Assembly: GCF_022370755.2 (NCBI RefSeq)
Contig: NZ_CP092364.2
Coordinates: 4,960,001-5,024,000 of the forward strand
Direction: 5' to 3'
DNA: 64,000 bases
Source: Mycolicibacterium goodii
Lineage (GTDB): Bacteria; Actinomycetota; Actinomycetes; Mycobacteriales; Mycobacteriaceae
The position numbers and the translations under genes were made by a program. The notes under the pieces are model-generated. The model worked only from the letters and a program-made list of their open reading frames with translations. It did no database searches and was not told the DNA's origin. Below, piece after piece: positions 29,660 through 41,982 of this stretch (the stretch's first letter is position 1; each line of letters begins with the position of its first letter).

Positions 29660-31167
29660 TGCGGGCTGATCTGATGTCGGGTGCGGTCCTCCCGGACCGG
29701 TATCCCGTTGCGTCCCCGCTGATCCTGTGCGTACAGGCCGACCGTGAAGGCCACCCCTTCACCGTGTATCCGCAGCGCTTCCCGGTCCACGTGTTCGAGG
29801 GTATCGGTGTTCTTGTGATAGTTCGGGTCGAATGGCTCCTCGGCCTTGCCGCCCCATTCCTCGGCTTGTTCGACGGACATCTTGTCCTCGGCCCCGGAGA
29901 ACAACCCACCCGCGGGGATTCCCGCGAGGGTGAACGCATCGTAGTCCGAGCGGCCGTCAAAGCCGGTGTCCTGCGGCATCTTTCCGGCATCCGCCAGATA
30001 TGCCGCCAGGGTTCGTTCGATGCCCGCCGATCCCTCCGGCACGCGCGGCACTCTCGGCCCCGGCGGGATCGACTGATCGCCGTCATAAGTGAAGTAGCCC
30101 GGGTTCGGCGAGCCGAGCATGTCGAAGTTCAGGTACAACGCAATGTCTTTGAGCTGCTCTTCATTCAACGATTCGACGTAGTTCGTCGAGCCCAGCAGGC
30201 CCTCCTCCTCGGCGCCCCAGAAGCCGAACCGCACGGCGTAGTTCACGTCGGGGCTGCTGCCGAGTTGCAGAGCGGTCTCCAGAACCGCCGCCACACCGGA
30301 GCCGTTGTCGTTGATCCCGGGGCCCTCGGGAACGCTGTCGAGGTGGGCGCCGACCATCACCACGTCCGAGGGTGAGCCGGTGTCGGTCTGGGCGATCACG
30401 TTGCGGGTCTTCTCGACCCGCACCCCCGCGACGAGCTTGATCGTCGTGGGTCCAGGGTTCGCGCGCAACCGGGCACCTTCGGCCTTGGTGACGCTGACCA
30501 CCGGGATCTTGACGTCGGTGCGCCGGCCCAGCGTGCCACCCATCTCGTCGCCGTCGGTGTTGTTGGCGACGATCATCGCGACCGCACCGCGCTCAGCGGC
30601 AACGGCCTGCTTGATCGAGAACGCACACGCGCCACGGTCCACGAGCACCACCGCCCCGGCCACGTTGAGCCCGTCGTAGTCGCCTGCCTCACAGCCAGGG
30701 GTCTCCTCGGCCTTGGCCGCCACCAACGGGCCCGACACGCCCTCGGTGCCGATCGTGAACTCCAACGGCTTCGCGGTGACCGCCTGACCGCCGACCGTCA
30801 CCTGTGGATCCTCCGCGAACGGCAGCCGCACCTCGAACTCAGGAGTCTCGACGTCGAATCCCTTATCCCGCAGCGCTTCGGCGACATAGTCGACGCTCGC
30901 GTCGTACCCCGGGGAGCCGAGCGCGCGGTTGCCGTCGTTGTTGTCCGCGATCTCCTGCAGTCTCTCCAGATGGCCCATCATCGCGTCGATCGTGACGCGT
31001 TCACGAAGCTGGTTCGCGAACTCCACGGCCGAGGCCGACACACCCTGCGGCTGGGCTTCCGGCTGCGTCGTCTGCAGTTCCGTCTTCGCGTCACATCCGG
31101 CCAACGCCACGGCCAGCCCGGTCAGCACCACCGTGCCCAGTACGGCCCCCGTCAAACTACGTCGCAT
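29656..31167 (-). CDS. lpqL: M28-family aminopeptidase lipoprotein LpqL
   Basis: A 503-residue lipoprotein peptidase. MRRSLTG begins a clean signal with lipobox Cys25 (ALAGC), so ATG 31167 is preferred over upstream in-frame codons that would mask the signal. A PA domain (ACAFSIKQAVAAERGAVAMI) is followed by the M28 domain with VGAHLDSVPEGPGINDNG, FWGAEEEGLLGS, NFDMLGS and NYHKNTDTLEHV. All zinc-ligand positions are kept, so it should be active. It overlaps its paralogue downstream by four bases. A hairpin at 31207-31247 separates it from the ABC transporter operon. Confidence 0.92.
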   Translation of the reverse strand: MRRSLTGAVLGTVVLTGLAVALAGCDAKTELQTTQPEAQPQGVSASAVEFANQLRERVTIDAMMGHLERLQEIADNNDGNRALGSPGYDASVDYVAEALRDKGFDVETPEFEVRLPFAEDPQVTVGGQAVTAKPLEFTIGTEGVSGPLVAAKAEETPGCEAGDYDGLNVAGAVVLVDRGACAFSIKQAVAAERGAVAMIVANNTDGDEMGGTLGRRTDVKIPVVSVTKAEGARLRANPGPTTIKLVAGVRVEKTRNVIAQTDTGSPSDVVMVGAHLDSVPEGPGINDNGSGVAAVLETALQLGSSPDVNYAVRFGFWGAEEEGLLGSTNYVESLNEEQLKDIALYLNFDMLGSPNPGYFTYDGDQSIPPGPRVPRVPEGSAGIERTLAAYLADAGKMPQDTGFDGRSDYDAFTLAGIPAGGLFSGAEDKMSVEQAEEWGGKAEEPFDPNYHKNTDTLEHVDREALRIHGEGVAFTVGLYAQDQRGRNGIPVREDRTRHQISPQ

Positions 31168-31206
31168 TGCACCCACGGTAGCGGGTGCGCAGCCGCACCG
31201 AGTGTG

Positions 31207-31247
31207 GGCTTGTGTTCGAGAAATCGCGGGGAAGTCGAACACAAGCC
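31207..31247. terminator. Hairpin between ABC permease and lpqL (terminator or operator)
   Basis: Perfect 13-bp arms GGCTTGTGTTCGA (31207-31219) and TCGAACACAAGCC (31235-31247) enclose a 15-base loop. It follows the end of the thiOSG-SGNH-ABC run and precedes the lpqL pair on the same strand, so a U-less terminator fits. It is also close enough to the lpqL start (40 bases) to be an operator in its promoter. Confidence 0.55.
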
Positions 31248-31269
31248 GACATTGGGCGTCAGCGCGAAC

Positions 31270-32028
31270 TCAGGCGTCCCGCCGGCTGAGCACCACGACG
31301 GCAGCGGCGAACACCGCCACCACCAGCACCACGAAGTACATCAGCGATCCCACCGGACCCCACGGCATGGCATAGCTCGAGAACAACCAGTCGACGCCGA
31401 GGAACCGGTACATGTGCACGAACGGCAGCCACGGCCCGATCTGCGCGCCGTTGCCCGGCATGTTGGCCAGCAGCGGTTCGGCGACCAGCGGCCAGAGCAG
31501 CAGCACCGCGACGGCGCCGGCCGAAAACCGCACCAACGCACCGACGGCCACGCCGAGGATTGCGGCCAGCGCCGCATACAACGCGAAACTTCCCGCCACC
31601 TGCCAGGTCACCGGGTTCGTCGGCGACAGGTCCACCGCGATCAGCGGATCGGTGAACAGCCGGGCCACCAGCACCGCACCCAGCACCATGACGATCGCCG
31701 CGACAGAGGAGAACGCGGCACACACAACGGCTTTCGCGGCGAGCACCACAGTCCGGTTCGGCGTGGCGAGGAAGGTCGTCCGGATCAGCCCGGTGCGGTA
31801 CTCGCCGGTCATGGTCATCGACGCCAGCACCATCAGCACCGGCACCCCGAACACCGCGACGCCCAGCGCGGCCTTGCCGGGCGGCAGCGGCGTGTACCCG
31901 TAGGCGCTCCAGCCCTGCAGCGCCGCGACGCCAAAGCTCAACACTGCCGCGCCGACCACACACCACAGCGGCGAGCGCGTCGTGGAAAGTTTGATCCGCT
32001 CGGCGTCCAGCGCCGCCAACGCGCTCAC
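31270..32028 (-). CDS. ABC-2 type transporter permease
   Basis: A 252-residue membrane protein with six predicted helices and the ABC-2 layout: a cytoplasmic N-terminus (LDAERIKLSTTRSPLW), large helix 1, then the TGEYRTGLIRTTFLATPNR segment that is typical of this exporter family. It overlaps the ATPase gene by four bases and surely forms an exporter with it. Cargo unknown. Confidence 0.87.
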   Translation of the reverse strand: MSALAALDAERIKLSTTRSPLWCVVGAAVLSFGVAALQGWSAYGYTPLPPGKAALGVAVFGVPVLMVLASMTMTGEYRTGLIRTTFLATPNRTVVLAAKAVVCAAFSSVAAIVMVLGAVLVARLFTDPLIAVDLSPTNPVTWQVAGSFALYAALAAILGVAVGALVRFSAGAVAVLLLWPLVAEPLLANMPGNGAQIGPWLPFVHMYRFLGVDWLFSSYAMPWGPVGSLMYFVVLVVAVFAAAVVVLSRRDA

Positions 32029-32936
32029 GGCTGCACCGCCCGGTAGTCGACGGCGTCATCGGTGAGCTTCAAATAGGCCTCCTCCAGCGACGCCTGTCTG
32101 CGGCTGAGCTCGTGCAGCGTGATCGCGTTGCGGGCCGCGAGATCGCCGATCACCTCGATCGCCACGCCGTGCACGTTGAGCGCACCACCGTCAGGTTCGA
32201 TCACGACATCAAGGCCCGCGTCCGACAGCACGTCGCGCAGCATCTCCAACTGCGGGCTGCGCACCCGCACGGTGTCGGCGTCGCTGCCGTTCACGAACTC
32301 GTCGACTGTGGTCGACGCGATCAGTTTGCCCTTCCCGATGACCACCAGGCGGTCGGCGGTGTTGGCCATTTCGGCGAGCAAGTGGCTGGAGACGAACACC
32401 GTGCGCCCCTCGGTGGCCAGTTCCCGCATGAGCGTGCGCACCCAGTGGATGCCTTCGGGGTCCAGCCCGTTGACCGGTTCGTCGAACAACAGCACCGGAG
32501 GGTCCCCGAGCAGCGCCGCGGCGATGCCGAGCCGCTGGCTCATCCCCAGCGACAGCGCCCCGGCGTTGCGGTCGGCGGCCGAGGTCAACCCGACCATCTC
32601 GAGCACCTCGTCCACCCGGGACGCCGCGATGCGGTTGGCCGCGGCGATCCAGCGCAGATGGCTGCGGGCCGAGCGGTTCGGGTGGGCCTGGCGCGCGTCG
32701 AGCAGGGCACCGACGGTACGCAGCGGATTCTTCAGCTCGCGGTAGCGCTTGCCGTCGATGGTCGCGCTGCCTGCCGTCGGGTGGTCCAGTCCGAGGATCA
32801 GCCGCATGGTGGTGGTCTTGCCCGCGCCGTTGGGTCCGAGGAATCCGGTGACCACGCCCGGCTCGACCGTGAAGCTGAGGTCGTCGACGGCGCGTTGAGT
32901 TCCGTAGAGCTTTGTCAGCCCGGCCAGTTCGATCAT
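32025..32936 (-). CDS. ABC transporter ATP-binding protein
   Basis: A 303-residue ATPase with Walker A GPNGAGKTTT, signature LSLGMSQRLGIAAAL, Walker B PVLLFDEPVNGLDPEG and the H-loop SSHLLAEM. It has a C-terminal extension of the CcmA/NatA/bacitracin-exporter-like type. ATG 32936 (MIELAGLTK) has GGGG just upstream; an in-frame ATG at 32945 would add three residues. It sits 13 bases after the SGNH hydrolase and overlaps the permease by four bases. It likely exports a lipid, peptide or antibiotic-like compound; the cargo is not deducible. Confidence 0.92.
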   Translation of the reverse strand: MIELAGLTKLYGTQRAVDDLSFTVEPGVVTGFLGPNGAGKTTTMRLILGLDHPTAGSATIDGKRYRELKNPLRTVGALLDARQAHPNRSARSHLRWIAAANRIAASRVDEVLEMVGLTSAADRNAGALSLGMSQRLGIAAALLGDPPVLLFDEPVNGLDPEGIHWVRTLMRELATEGRTVFVSSHLLAEMANTADRLVVIGKGKLIASTTVDEFVNGSDADTVRVRSPQLEMLRDVLSDAGLDVVIEPDGGALNVHGVAIEVIGDLAARNAITLHELSRRQASLEEAYLKLTDDAVDYRAVQP

Positions 32937-32949
32937 TGTCCCCATGATC

Positions 32950-33711
32950 TCAGCCGAGCTGAGCGGCGACCAGGTCCGCGACCGCTCGCATGCCCGCGGC
33001 GTTGGGGTGCAGTGGCGCCGGGCGCCCCGGCCACGGGAGGCCCGGCCGCGTCGTCCAGGGGGTCGCTGACCAGGCGTGATGGTCGCGGCTGGCGTCGGCG
33101 ACGCGTACCCAGCCGGCACCGGTTTCGGCGGCGGCGGCACCCGTGTGCTTCTCCAGCGTGTCGGCGACATGTCGGCCGAGTTCGGCGTGAGCGTCGGGCA
33201 GCGGCGGTGCGGGCACGCCGGCGGGTGGCAGCAACGTCAGGTAGTCGACGAACAGGACGGTGGCCTGCGGGGACCGCGCCCGGATCGCTTCACCGAGCTG
33301 CACCAGCGACGTGGCGACCTGCTCCAGCGCCTCCTCGCGCGCGTCGACGTCGAGCAGGTTGCGCACCCACGGCCCCAGCACCGGCACCCGACGCAGTATC
33401 CGAGGCCAGCCGGCGACCATCAGCAGCGGTACATAACCCACGTCGTTCCCGCCGATGGTGACCGTCACGAGCGTTTCGGACCCGTCCAGCGCGTCGATCT
33501 GCGGCGGTGCCCCATTCTGCTCGTCGCGCAGCAGGTGGGCCGTGGTTGCCCCCGAATACGTGACGTCGACCAGCTCCAGACCAAGACGGTCCGCGACGAG
33601 GTGCGGGTAATTGCGCGCCGAACGGCCCGCCAGTCGTGGCGCACCAGGTGCCGACGGTTTGATCCCCGGCCCCGCCGCCATCGAACTGCCCAACGCCACA
33701 TACCGTTTCAC
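32950..33711 (-). CDS. SGNH-fold esterase/lipase
   Basis: A 253-residue hydrolase. Block I has GSSMAAGPG (nucleophile Ser, GSS instead of GDS), block III IGGNDVGYVP, and block V LHPNAAGM with the catalytic His, so Ser, Gly, Asn and His are all in place. No signal peptide is evident. Substrate unknown. It lies 18 bases after thiG and 13 before the ABC ATPase, so it could be read from the thiO riboswitch-controlled mRNA. Confidence 0.86.
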   Translation of the reverse strand: MKRYVALGSSMAAGPGIKPSAPGAPRLAGRSARNYPHLVADRLGLELVDVTYSGATTAHLLRDEQNGAPPQIDALDGSETLVTVTIGGNDVGYVPLLMVAGWPRILRRVPVLGPWVRNLLDVDAREEALEQVATSLVQLGEAIRARSPQATVLFVDYLTLLPPAGVPAPPLPDAHAELGRHVADTLEKHTGAAAAETGAGWVRVADASRDHHAWSATPWTTRPGLPWPGRPAPLHPNAAGMRAVADLVAAQLG

Positions 33712-33729
33712 AGCAGCCCCGATCCAGAA

Positions 33730-34677
<948 letters not shown>

Positions 34678-34681
<4 letters not shown>

Positions 34682-35682
34682 TTCGCTCCCACACCCACTT
34701 CGAGTTCTGCCGCGATCCGCTCAGCGGTCCACGGCGCCAACAGAAATCCGTTCCGTCCATGCCCGACTGCCACCAGCGTCCGCTCGTCGACGCGTTCGAC
34801 GATCGGCACGCCGTCGGGTGTCATCGGCCGCAGGCCGGCTGCGGTCTCGGCCAGTTCGTACTCGCCCAGCGCAGGCATCACCGCGCAGGCGTCATCCAGC
34901 AGGTCCCGGACACCACTGACCACCGGTGCGGTGTCGCGGCCGTGCTCGTACTGGGTGGCGCCCACCACGACCCCGTCGGCGCGGGGCACCAGGTACACCT
35001 GCCTGCCGTGCACGCGGGCGCGGATCACACGCTGCGGCATCGGCATACACCCCTTGCGCCACCGCAGGCGCAACACCTCGCCCTTCACCGGCCGCACCGG
35101 CAGATCGGGCCACAGGCGCGGCGCGTCGATGCCGTTGGCGATCACCACCGTGTCGGCATCGACGTCGGCGAGGTCGTCGACGTGTCCGGCCCAGCGCACC
35201 GCCAACCGCTCACAGTGCGCCGCCAGCGCGTCGACCACCGCGCGGTTGTCCACGGCAAGCTCGGTCGTCGCGCGGAAACCGTGCCGAATGCCTTGCGCCA
35301 GCAAAGGTTCCACATCGCGGGCGGCCGTGGTCAGCTCGACCGGATGCCCCTGCGCGGCGAGCCACTCGGCGACCGTGCGCAGGTCGGCGACGTCGGCGCG
35401 GTCGACCGCGACCACCAGCGACTCCCGCGCGGTCACCACCGACTCGGGCAGACCGTCGAGAAAACCCGCGTGCCACAACCGCAGCGATTCCAGCCCCAGC
35501 CGCAGCAACCGCTCCTCGCCCGGCCAGCCCTCGCTGTGCGGCGCCAGCATGCCGCCGGCCACCCAGGACGCACCGCGTTCGGTGGTGCAGTGCAGCCGCA
35601 CCGTCCAGCCGTCGAGCGCGGCGCGCCGCGCGACAGACAGCCCGATGACGCCGCCGCCGATGACGGCGACCGCCCGTGCCAT
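34678..35682 (-). CDS. thiO: Glycine oxidase ThiO
   Basis: A 334-residue FAD amine oxidase that turns glycine into the imine needed by ThiG. FAD motif VAVIGGGVIGLSVARRAA at the N-terminus; substrate-arginine region near the C-terminus TAAGLRPMTPDGVPIVERV; VGHGRNGFLLAPWTA closes the fold. The leader is a TPP riboswitch whose 3' AGGGAG is the thiO ribosome-binding site. First gene of thiO-thiS-thiG. Use of ThiO rather than ThiH indicates an aerobic pathway. Confidence 0.96.
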
Positions 35683-35689
35683 AGATCCG

Positions 35690-35776
35690 CTCCCTTCGCC
35701 GGCATGACCCGGATCAGGTGTGACGGTAAGGGCCGGCGTTGCCCACTCTCAGTCCCCGTTCCCGGGACTCCCGTGT
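35690..35776 (-). promoter_or_regulatory. TPP riboswitch (THI element) controlling thiO-thiS-thiG
   Basis: Read on the minus strand, conserved blocks run ACGGGAGTCCC, GGGGACTGAGAGTGGG, ACACCTGATCCGGGTCATGC and CGGCGAAGGGAG. The last AGGGAG (35695-35690) is the Shine-Dalgarno site seven bases before the thiO ATG, so translation is probably the controlled step. The canonical TAAT of the 3' block reads TCAT here. Its 5' end is about 23 bases from the divergent thiE start, so the promoters of the two units interlock. Confidence 0.92.
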
Positions 35777-35785
35777 TGCCCGTCC

Positions 35786-35791
35786 AGATTA
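35786..35791 (-). promoter_or_regulatory. -10 element candidate for the thiO riboswitch transcript
   Basis: TAATCT on the minus strand (35791-35786) fits the mycobacterial TANNNT consensus. It would start transcription about 7 bases later, near 35779, which matches the 5' end of the riboswitch. The -35 region would then fall inside the first codons of thiE. Confidence 0.4.
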
Positions 35792-35798
35792 CTCAAAG

Positions 35799-36503
35799 AT
35801 GACCGACTACCGTCACCGTGTGGACCAAGGTGTGGAACTTCCCGTGCAGCGCCTGCAGCGCGCCTCGCTGTATCTGTGCACCGACGCCCGTCGGGAACGC
35901 GGTGACCTGGCCGAATTCGCCGATGCGGCACTGGCCGGTGGCGTCGATCTGATCCAGCTGCGCGACAAGGGCTCCGCGGGCGAGAAAAAGTTCGGGCCGC
36001 TGGAGGCGCGTCAGGAACTCGAAGCCCTGCAGATCCTGGCCGACGCGGCACGCCGTCACGGCGCGCTGCTGGCGGTCAACGACCGCGCCGACATCGCCCT
36101 GGCCGCGGGGGCCGATGTCCTGCATCTCGGTCAGGACGATCTGCCGTTGAACGTCGCGCGCGGCATCATCGGCAGCGGGCCCGTCATCGGACGCTCGACC
36201 CACGACACCGCGCAGATGGACGTCGCGATCGAGGAGGCCGTCGACTACTTCTGCGTCGGGCCCTGCTGGCCGACGCCCACCAAACCGGGCCGGCCGGCGC
36301 CGGGCCTGGATCTGGTGCGCGCCACGGCGGCGCGCAATCCGCGCAAACCGTGGTTCGCGATCGGCGGCATCGACATGGAGCGGCTGCCCGAGGTGCTCGC
36401 CGCGGGGGCTCGGCGCATCGTCGTCGTCCGCGCCATCACCGCAGCCGACGATCCGAAGGCCGCAGCCGAGGAGCTCCAGGCGGCGATCAGCGCTGCCGGT
36501 TGA
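35799..36503 (+). CDS. thiE: Thiamine-phosphate synthase
   Basis: Joins HMP-PP and thiazole phosphate to thiamine phosphate. The 234-residue TIM barrel has [47 protein letters not shown] and [16 protein letters not shown] with the phosphate loop AIGGI. ATG 35799 is chosen; GTG 35820 is possible and lies closer to the conserved fold. Divergent from thiO. It is not itself preceded by a THI element on its strand. Its 3' end overlaps the convergent mutT3 by 17 bases. Confidence 0.95.
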   Translation: MTDYRHRVDQGVELPVQRLQRASLYLCTDARRERGDLAEFADAALAGGVDLIQLRDKGSAGEKKFGPLEARQELEALQILADAARRHGALLAVNDRADIALAAGADVLHLGQDDLPLNVARGIIGSGPVIGRSTHDTAQMDVAIEEAVDYFCVGPCWPTPTKPGRPAPGLDLVRATAARNPRKPWFAIGGIDMERLPEVLAAGARRIVVVRAITAADDPKAAAEELQAAISAAG

Positions 36504-36990
36504 GCAACGGGATCGACGCGGCGACCTCACGCAGGCGCTGCCAGCTTGCGGCGAAACCGGGGTGCAGCGGCAGATCGGCCACGTGATCCTCGACCACCCA
36601 GCGCAACTCGGCGCTCTCGCGGTTTGGCACCGTCTGCAGCGGTTCGGTCGCGTCGGCGATCACCGTCGTGTACGTCCACTGCGTGCCCTCGATGCCCGCG
36701 ACCTCGGCGGTGACGACCGTCGTTCGGACCGTCAGTTGCTCGGCGGGCAGGCCCGCCTCCTCGTGGGCCTCACGCACCGCGGCCTGCTCAGGGGTCTCGT
36801 GGCTGTCGCGAGCTCCGCCGGGCAACGCCCAGGTGCCGCCCTGATGACTCCATGGCGCGCGGAACTGCAGCAACACCGCCGCCGACCCGTCGGGCATGGG
36901 AGCCCGGAGCAGCAAACCGGCCGCGCCGTGGCGACCCCAGAACCGGGCGCCGTTCTCCGACATCACCCAGCCATCACCGTCGCCACGCAC
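36487..36990 (-). CDS. mutT3: Nudix hydrolase MutT3
   Basis: A 167-residue Nudix enzyme that hydrolyses oxidised or other nucleoside triphosphates. The Nudix box is intact: [20 protein letters not shown] followed by EAGL. WTYTTV and RESAELRWV follow. The GTG start at 36990 keeps the conserved RGDGDGWV segment shared with M. tuberculosis MutT3 (Rv0413); ATG 36963 would remove it. Convergent with thiE. Confidence 0.92.
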   Translation of the reverse strand: MRGDGDGWVMSENGARFWGRHGAAGLLLRAPMPDGSAAVLLQFRAPWSHQGGTWALPGGARDSHETPEQAAVREAHEEAGLPAEQLTVRTTVVTAEVAGIEGTQWTYTTVIADATEPLQTVPNRESAELRWVVEDHVADLPLHPGFAASWQRLREVAASIPLLNRQR

Positions 36991-37068
36991 CCGTACAGGA
37001 TAGGGAACGACACGCTGAACAGTTCGGCCACGCCGAACCGGCGGTGATTACAGGGCGAGGCGTGCCGG

Positions 37069-37098
37069 AAAATCTTAGAATTCTTTTATAGAGTTGCA
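37069..37098 (+). promoter_or_regulatory. Promoter candidate for the glnX-glnH-pknG operon
   Basis: An AT-rich island in the 156-bp gap between mutT3 and glnX contains TATAGA at 37087-37092, a good -10 hexamer, predicting a start near 37099 and a leader of about 48 bases. An EcoRI-type palindrome AGAATTCT (37077-37084) overlaps the spacer. Confidence 0.4.
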
Positions 37099-37146
37099 TC
37101 ACCCGAAGAGCCGGAAGCATCGAAACGCAGTGAGGTTCGCGCGCAG

Positions 37147-38466
37147 GTGACTGTGGAGTTGGCACATCCCTCGACCGAGCCCCTCGCGTCTCGGTCGCCG
37201 ACCACACCTGCCCATCCGCGGTGGTGGTTCCTGTGGACCACACCCGGCCGCATCCTCACCATCGGCCTGGTGCTGTCCGCACTGGTCATCGCGAGCGCGT
37301 TCGCGACGTCGACGACGGTCAACGACCGTCAGCAGGCGCTGACGACGGTGCTCGACCACACCGAACCCCTGTCGTTTGCCGCAGGCCGCCTGTACACGAC
37401 GTTGTCGGTGGCCGACGCCGCCGCGGCGACGGCGTTCATCGCCGGCGCCGAACCACGGGACGTGCGACAGCGCTACGAACAGGCCATCGTCGACGCGTCC
37501 GTCGCGGTCACGCGTGCGTCCAGCGGGCTCACCGACGAGGCGCTGATCCAATTGCTGGGTCGCATCAACGCCCGCCTGGCGGTCTACACGGGCCTGATCG
37601 AAACCGCCCGCACCAACAACCGCGCGGGCAACCCCGTGGGCTCGTCGTATCTGTCCGAGGCGTCATCGATGATGCAGACGCAGATCCTGCCCGACGCGCA
37701 ACGGCTCTACGAGGAGACCTCGGCGCGGGTCGACGCCGAGACCACCGCGTCGACGCAGATTCCGCTGCCGGTGATCCTGGTGGTGCTCGCGACGTTGTTG
37801 TTCGGCGCGTTCGCCAACCGCTGGCTCGCGCGGCGCACACGGCGCCGGGTCAACATCGGGTTCGTCGCCGGCGGCATGGCCGTTCTGATCATGCTGATCT
37901 GGGTGTCGACGGCGCTGGTGATCTCGACATCGGACAGCCGCAGCGCCAAGGAAACCGCCGCCGAGTCGCTGAAGACCATCACGACGCTGGCGATCACCGC
38001 GCAGCAGGCGCGGGCCGACGAAACCCTGGCGCTGATCCGCCGTGGTGACGAGAACGTCCGCAAACAGTCCTACTATCAGCGCATCGACGTCATGCAGCAG
38101 CAGCTCTCCGACTACCTGGCTCGCGACATCGGCATCGACAAGAGCGACCTCGCCGGTGCCGAGCAACTGCTGACCCGCTGGCGCGCGGCCGACGACCGCA
38201 TCAACGCCTACATCGCCGTCGGCAATTACCAGGCCGCGACGCAGGTGGCGCTGGGCACCGGCGAGGACGACTCCACCCCGGCGTTCGACAAGCTCGACCA
38301 GGCGCTGTCCAATGCGATCGAGCACAGCCGCAACCAGCTGCGCACCGATATCGCCAACGCCCGGCGCGTGCTGTCCGGTGCGACCGTGGGCGCCGCGCTG
38401 CTCAGTGTCGCCGCGGCGGTGGCAGTGGCGTTGGGTATCTGGCCCCGACTGAGTGAGTACCGCTGA
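37147..38466 (+). CDS. glnX: GlnX, membrane partner of the GlnH/PknG amino acid sensing system
   Basis: A 439-residue protein with four membrane helices (about residues 31-53, 198-215, 235-260, 415-433) enclosing two large, mainly helical extracytoplasmic domains (RQQALTTVLDHTEPLSFAAG; TSDSRSAKETAAESLKTITT). In mycobacteria this Rv0412c-type protein is reported to pass a dicarboxylic amino acid signal from lipoprotein GlnH to the kinase PknG. Domain shape resembles four-helix-bundle sensors, with no catalytic motif. GTG start. Its TGA overlaps the first ATG of the 33-bp repeat before glnH. Confidence 0.9.
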   Translation: MTVELAHPSTEPLASRSPTTPAHPRWWFLWTTPGRILTIGLVLSALVIASAFATSTTVNDRQQALTTVLDHTEPLSFAAGRLYTTLSVADAAAATAFIAGAEPRDVRQRYEQAIVDASVAVTRASSGLTDEALIQLLGRINARLAVYTGLIETARTNNRAGNPVGSSYLSEASSMMQTQILPDAQRLYEETSARVDAETTASTQIPLPVILVVLATLLFGAFANRWLARRTRRRVNIGFVAGGMAVLIMLIWVSTALVISTSDSRSAKETAAESLKTITTLAITAQQARADETLALIRRGDENVRKQSYYQRIDVMQQQLSDYLARDIGIDKSDLAGAEQLLTRWRAADDRINAYIAVGNYQAATQVALGTGEDDSTPAFDKLDQALSNAIEHSRNQLRTDIANARRVLSGATVGAALLSVAAAVAVALGIWPRLSEYR

Positions 38467-38564
38467 TGAGCGCTTGCGCGAAGAAGAGACCGGTGGCGAT
38501 GAGCGCTTGCGCGAAGAAGAGACCGGTGGCGATGAGCGCTTGCGCGAAGAAGAGACCGGTGGCG
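38466..38564 (+). repeat. Three perfect 33-bp tandem repeats at the glnX/glnH junction
   Basis: Three copies of a 33-bp unit beginning ATGAGCGCTTGCGCGAAGAA and ending GAGACCGGTGGCG occupy 38466-38498, 38499-38531 and 38532-38564 with no difference visible. Each starts with an ATG, is 11 codons long and stays in the glnH frame (peptide MSACAKKRPVA per unit). Each carries an AAGAAGAG purine run about a dozen bases before the next ATG. The array begins at the TGATG overlap of glnX stop and a start codon, the kind of coupling site where MIRU-type elements insert. Confidence 0.9.
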
Positions 38565-41818
<3,254 letters not shown>

Positions 41819-41857
41819 TGCGTGATCGCCAGTGCGCCTGCCGCAATTGATCGTGCG

Positions 41858-41881
41858 TTCAGGGCGGGTTTCGGCCCTGAA
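41858..41881 (+). terminator. Hairpin after pknG
   Basis: 8-bp arms TTCAGGGC (41858-41865) and GCCCTGAA (41874-41881) with an 8-base loop lie 40 bases past the pknG stop, fitting an operon terminator. A smaller 6-bp stem with a 4-base loop (CTCACT/AGTGAG, 41900-41915) follows. Confidence 0.55.
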
Positions 41882-41982
41882 TCCCTCCCACGACGCACAC
41901 TCACTCCGAAGTGAGGCCCGGGCTGTGGATAAGTCCCCCATCCACACCGCACTATGTCGGAGCGTGCTGCGAGTCTCCGCCC

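Noticed and set aside
30970..32046. 358-codon plus-strand His/Arg/Gln-rich frame
   Set aside because: Composition typical of antisense shadows; lpqL and the ABC permease on the minus strand explain it.
37077..37084. AGAATTCT palindrome before glnX as a regulator site
   Set aside because: Eight bases is too short to separate from chance in an AT-rich promoter; only the -10 hexamer nearby is noted.
38466..38564. Short CRISPR-like array
   Set aside because: The units are perfectly adjacent with no spacers, are in frame with glnH, and there are no cas genes.
41820..41982. Possible tRNA or small RNA after pknG
   Set aside because: The hairpins there do not form a cloverleaf and fit a terminator better.
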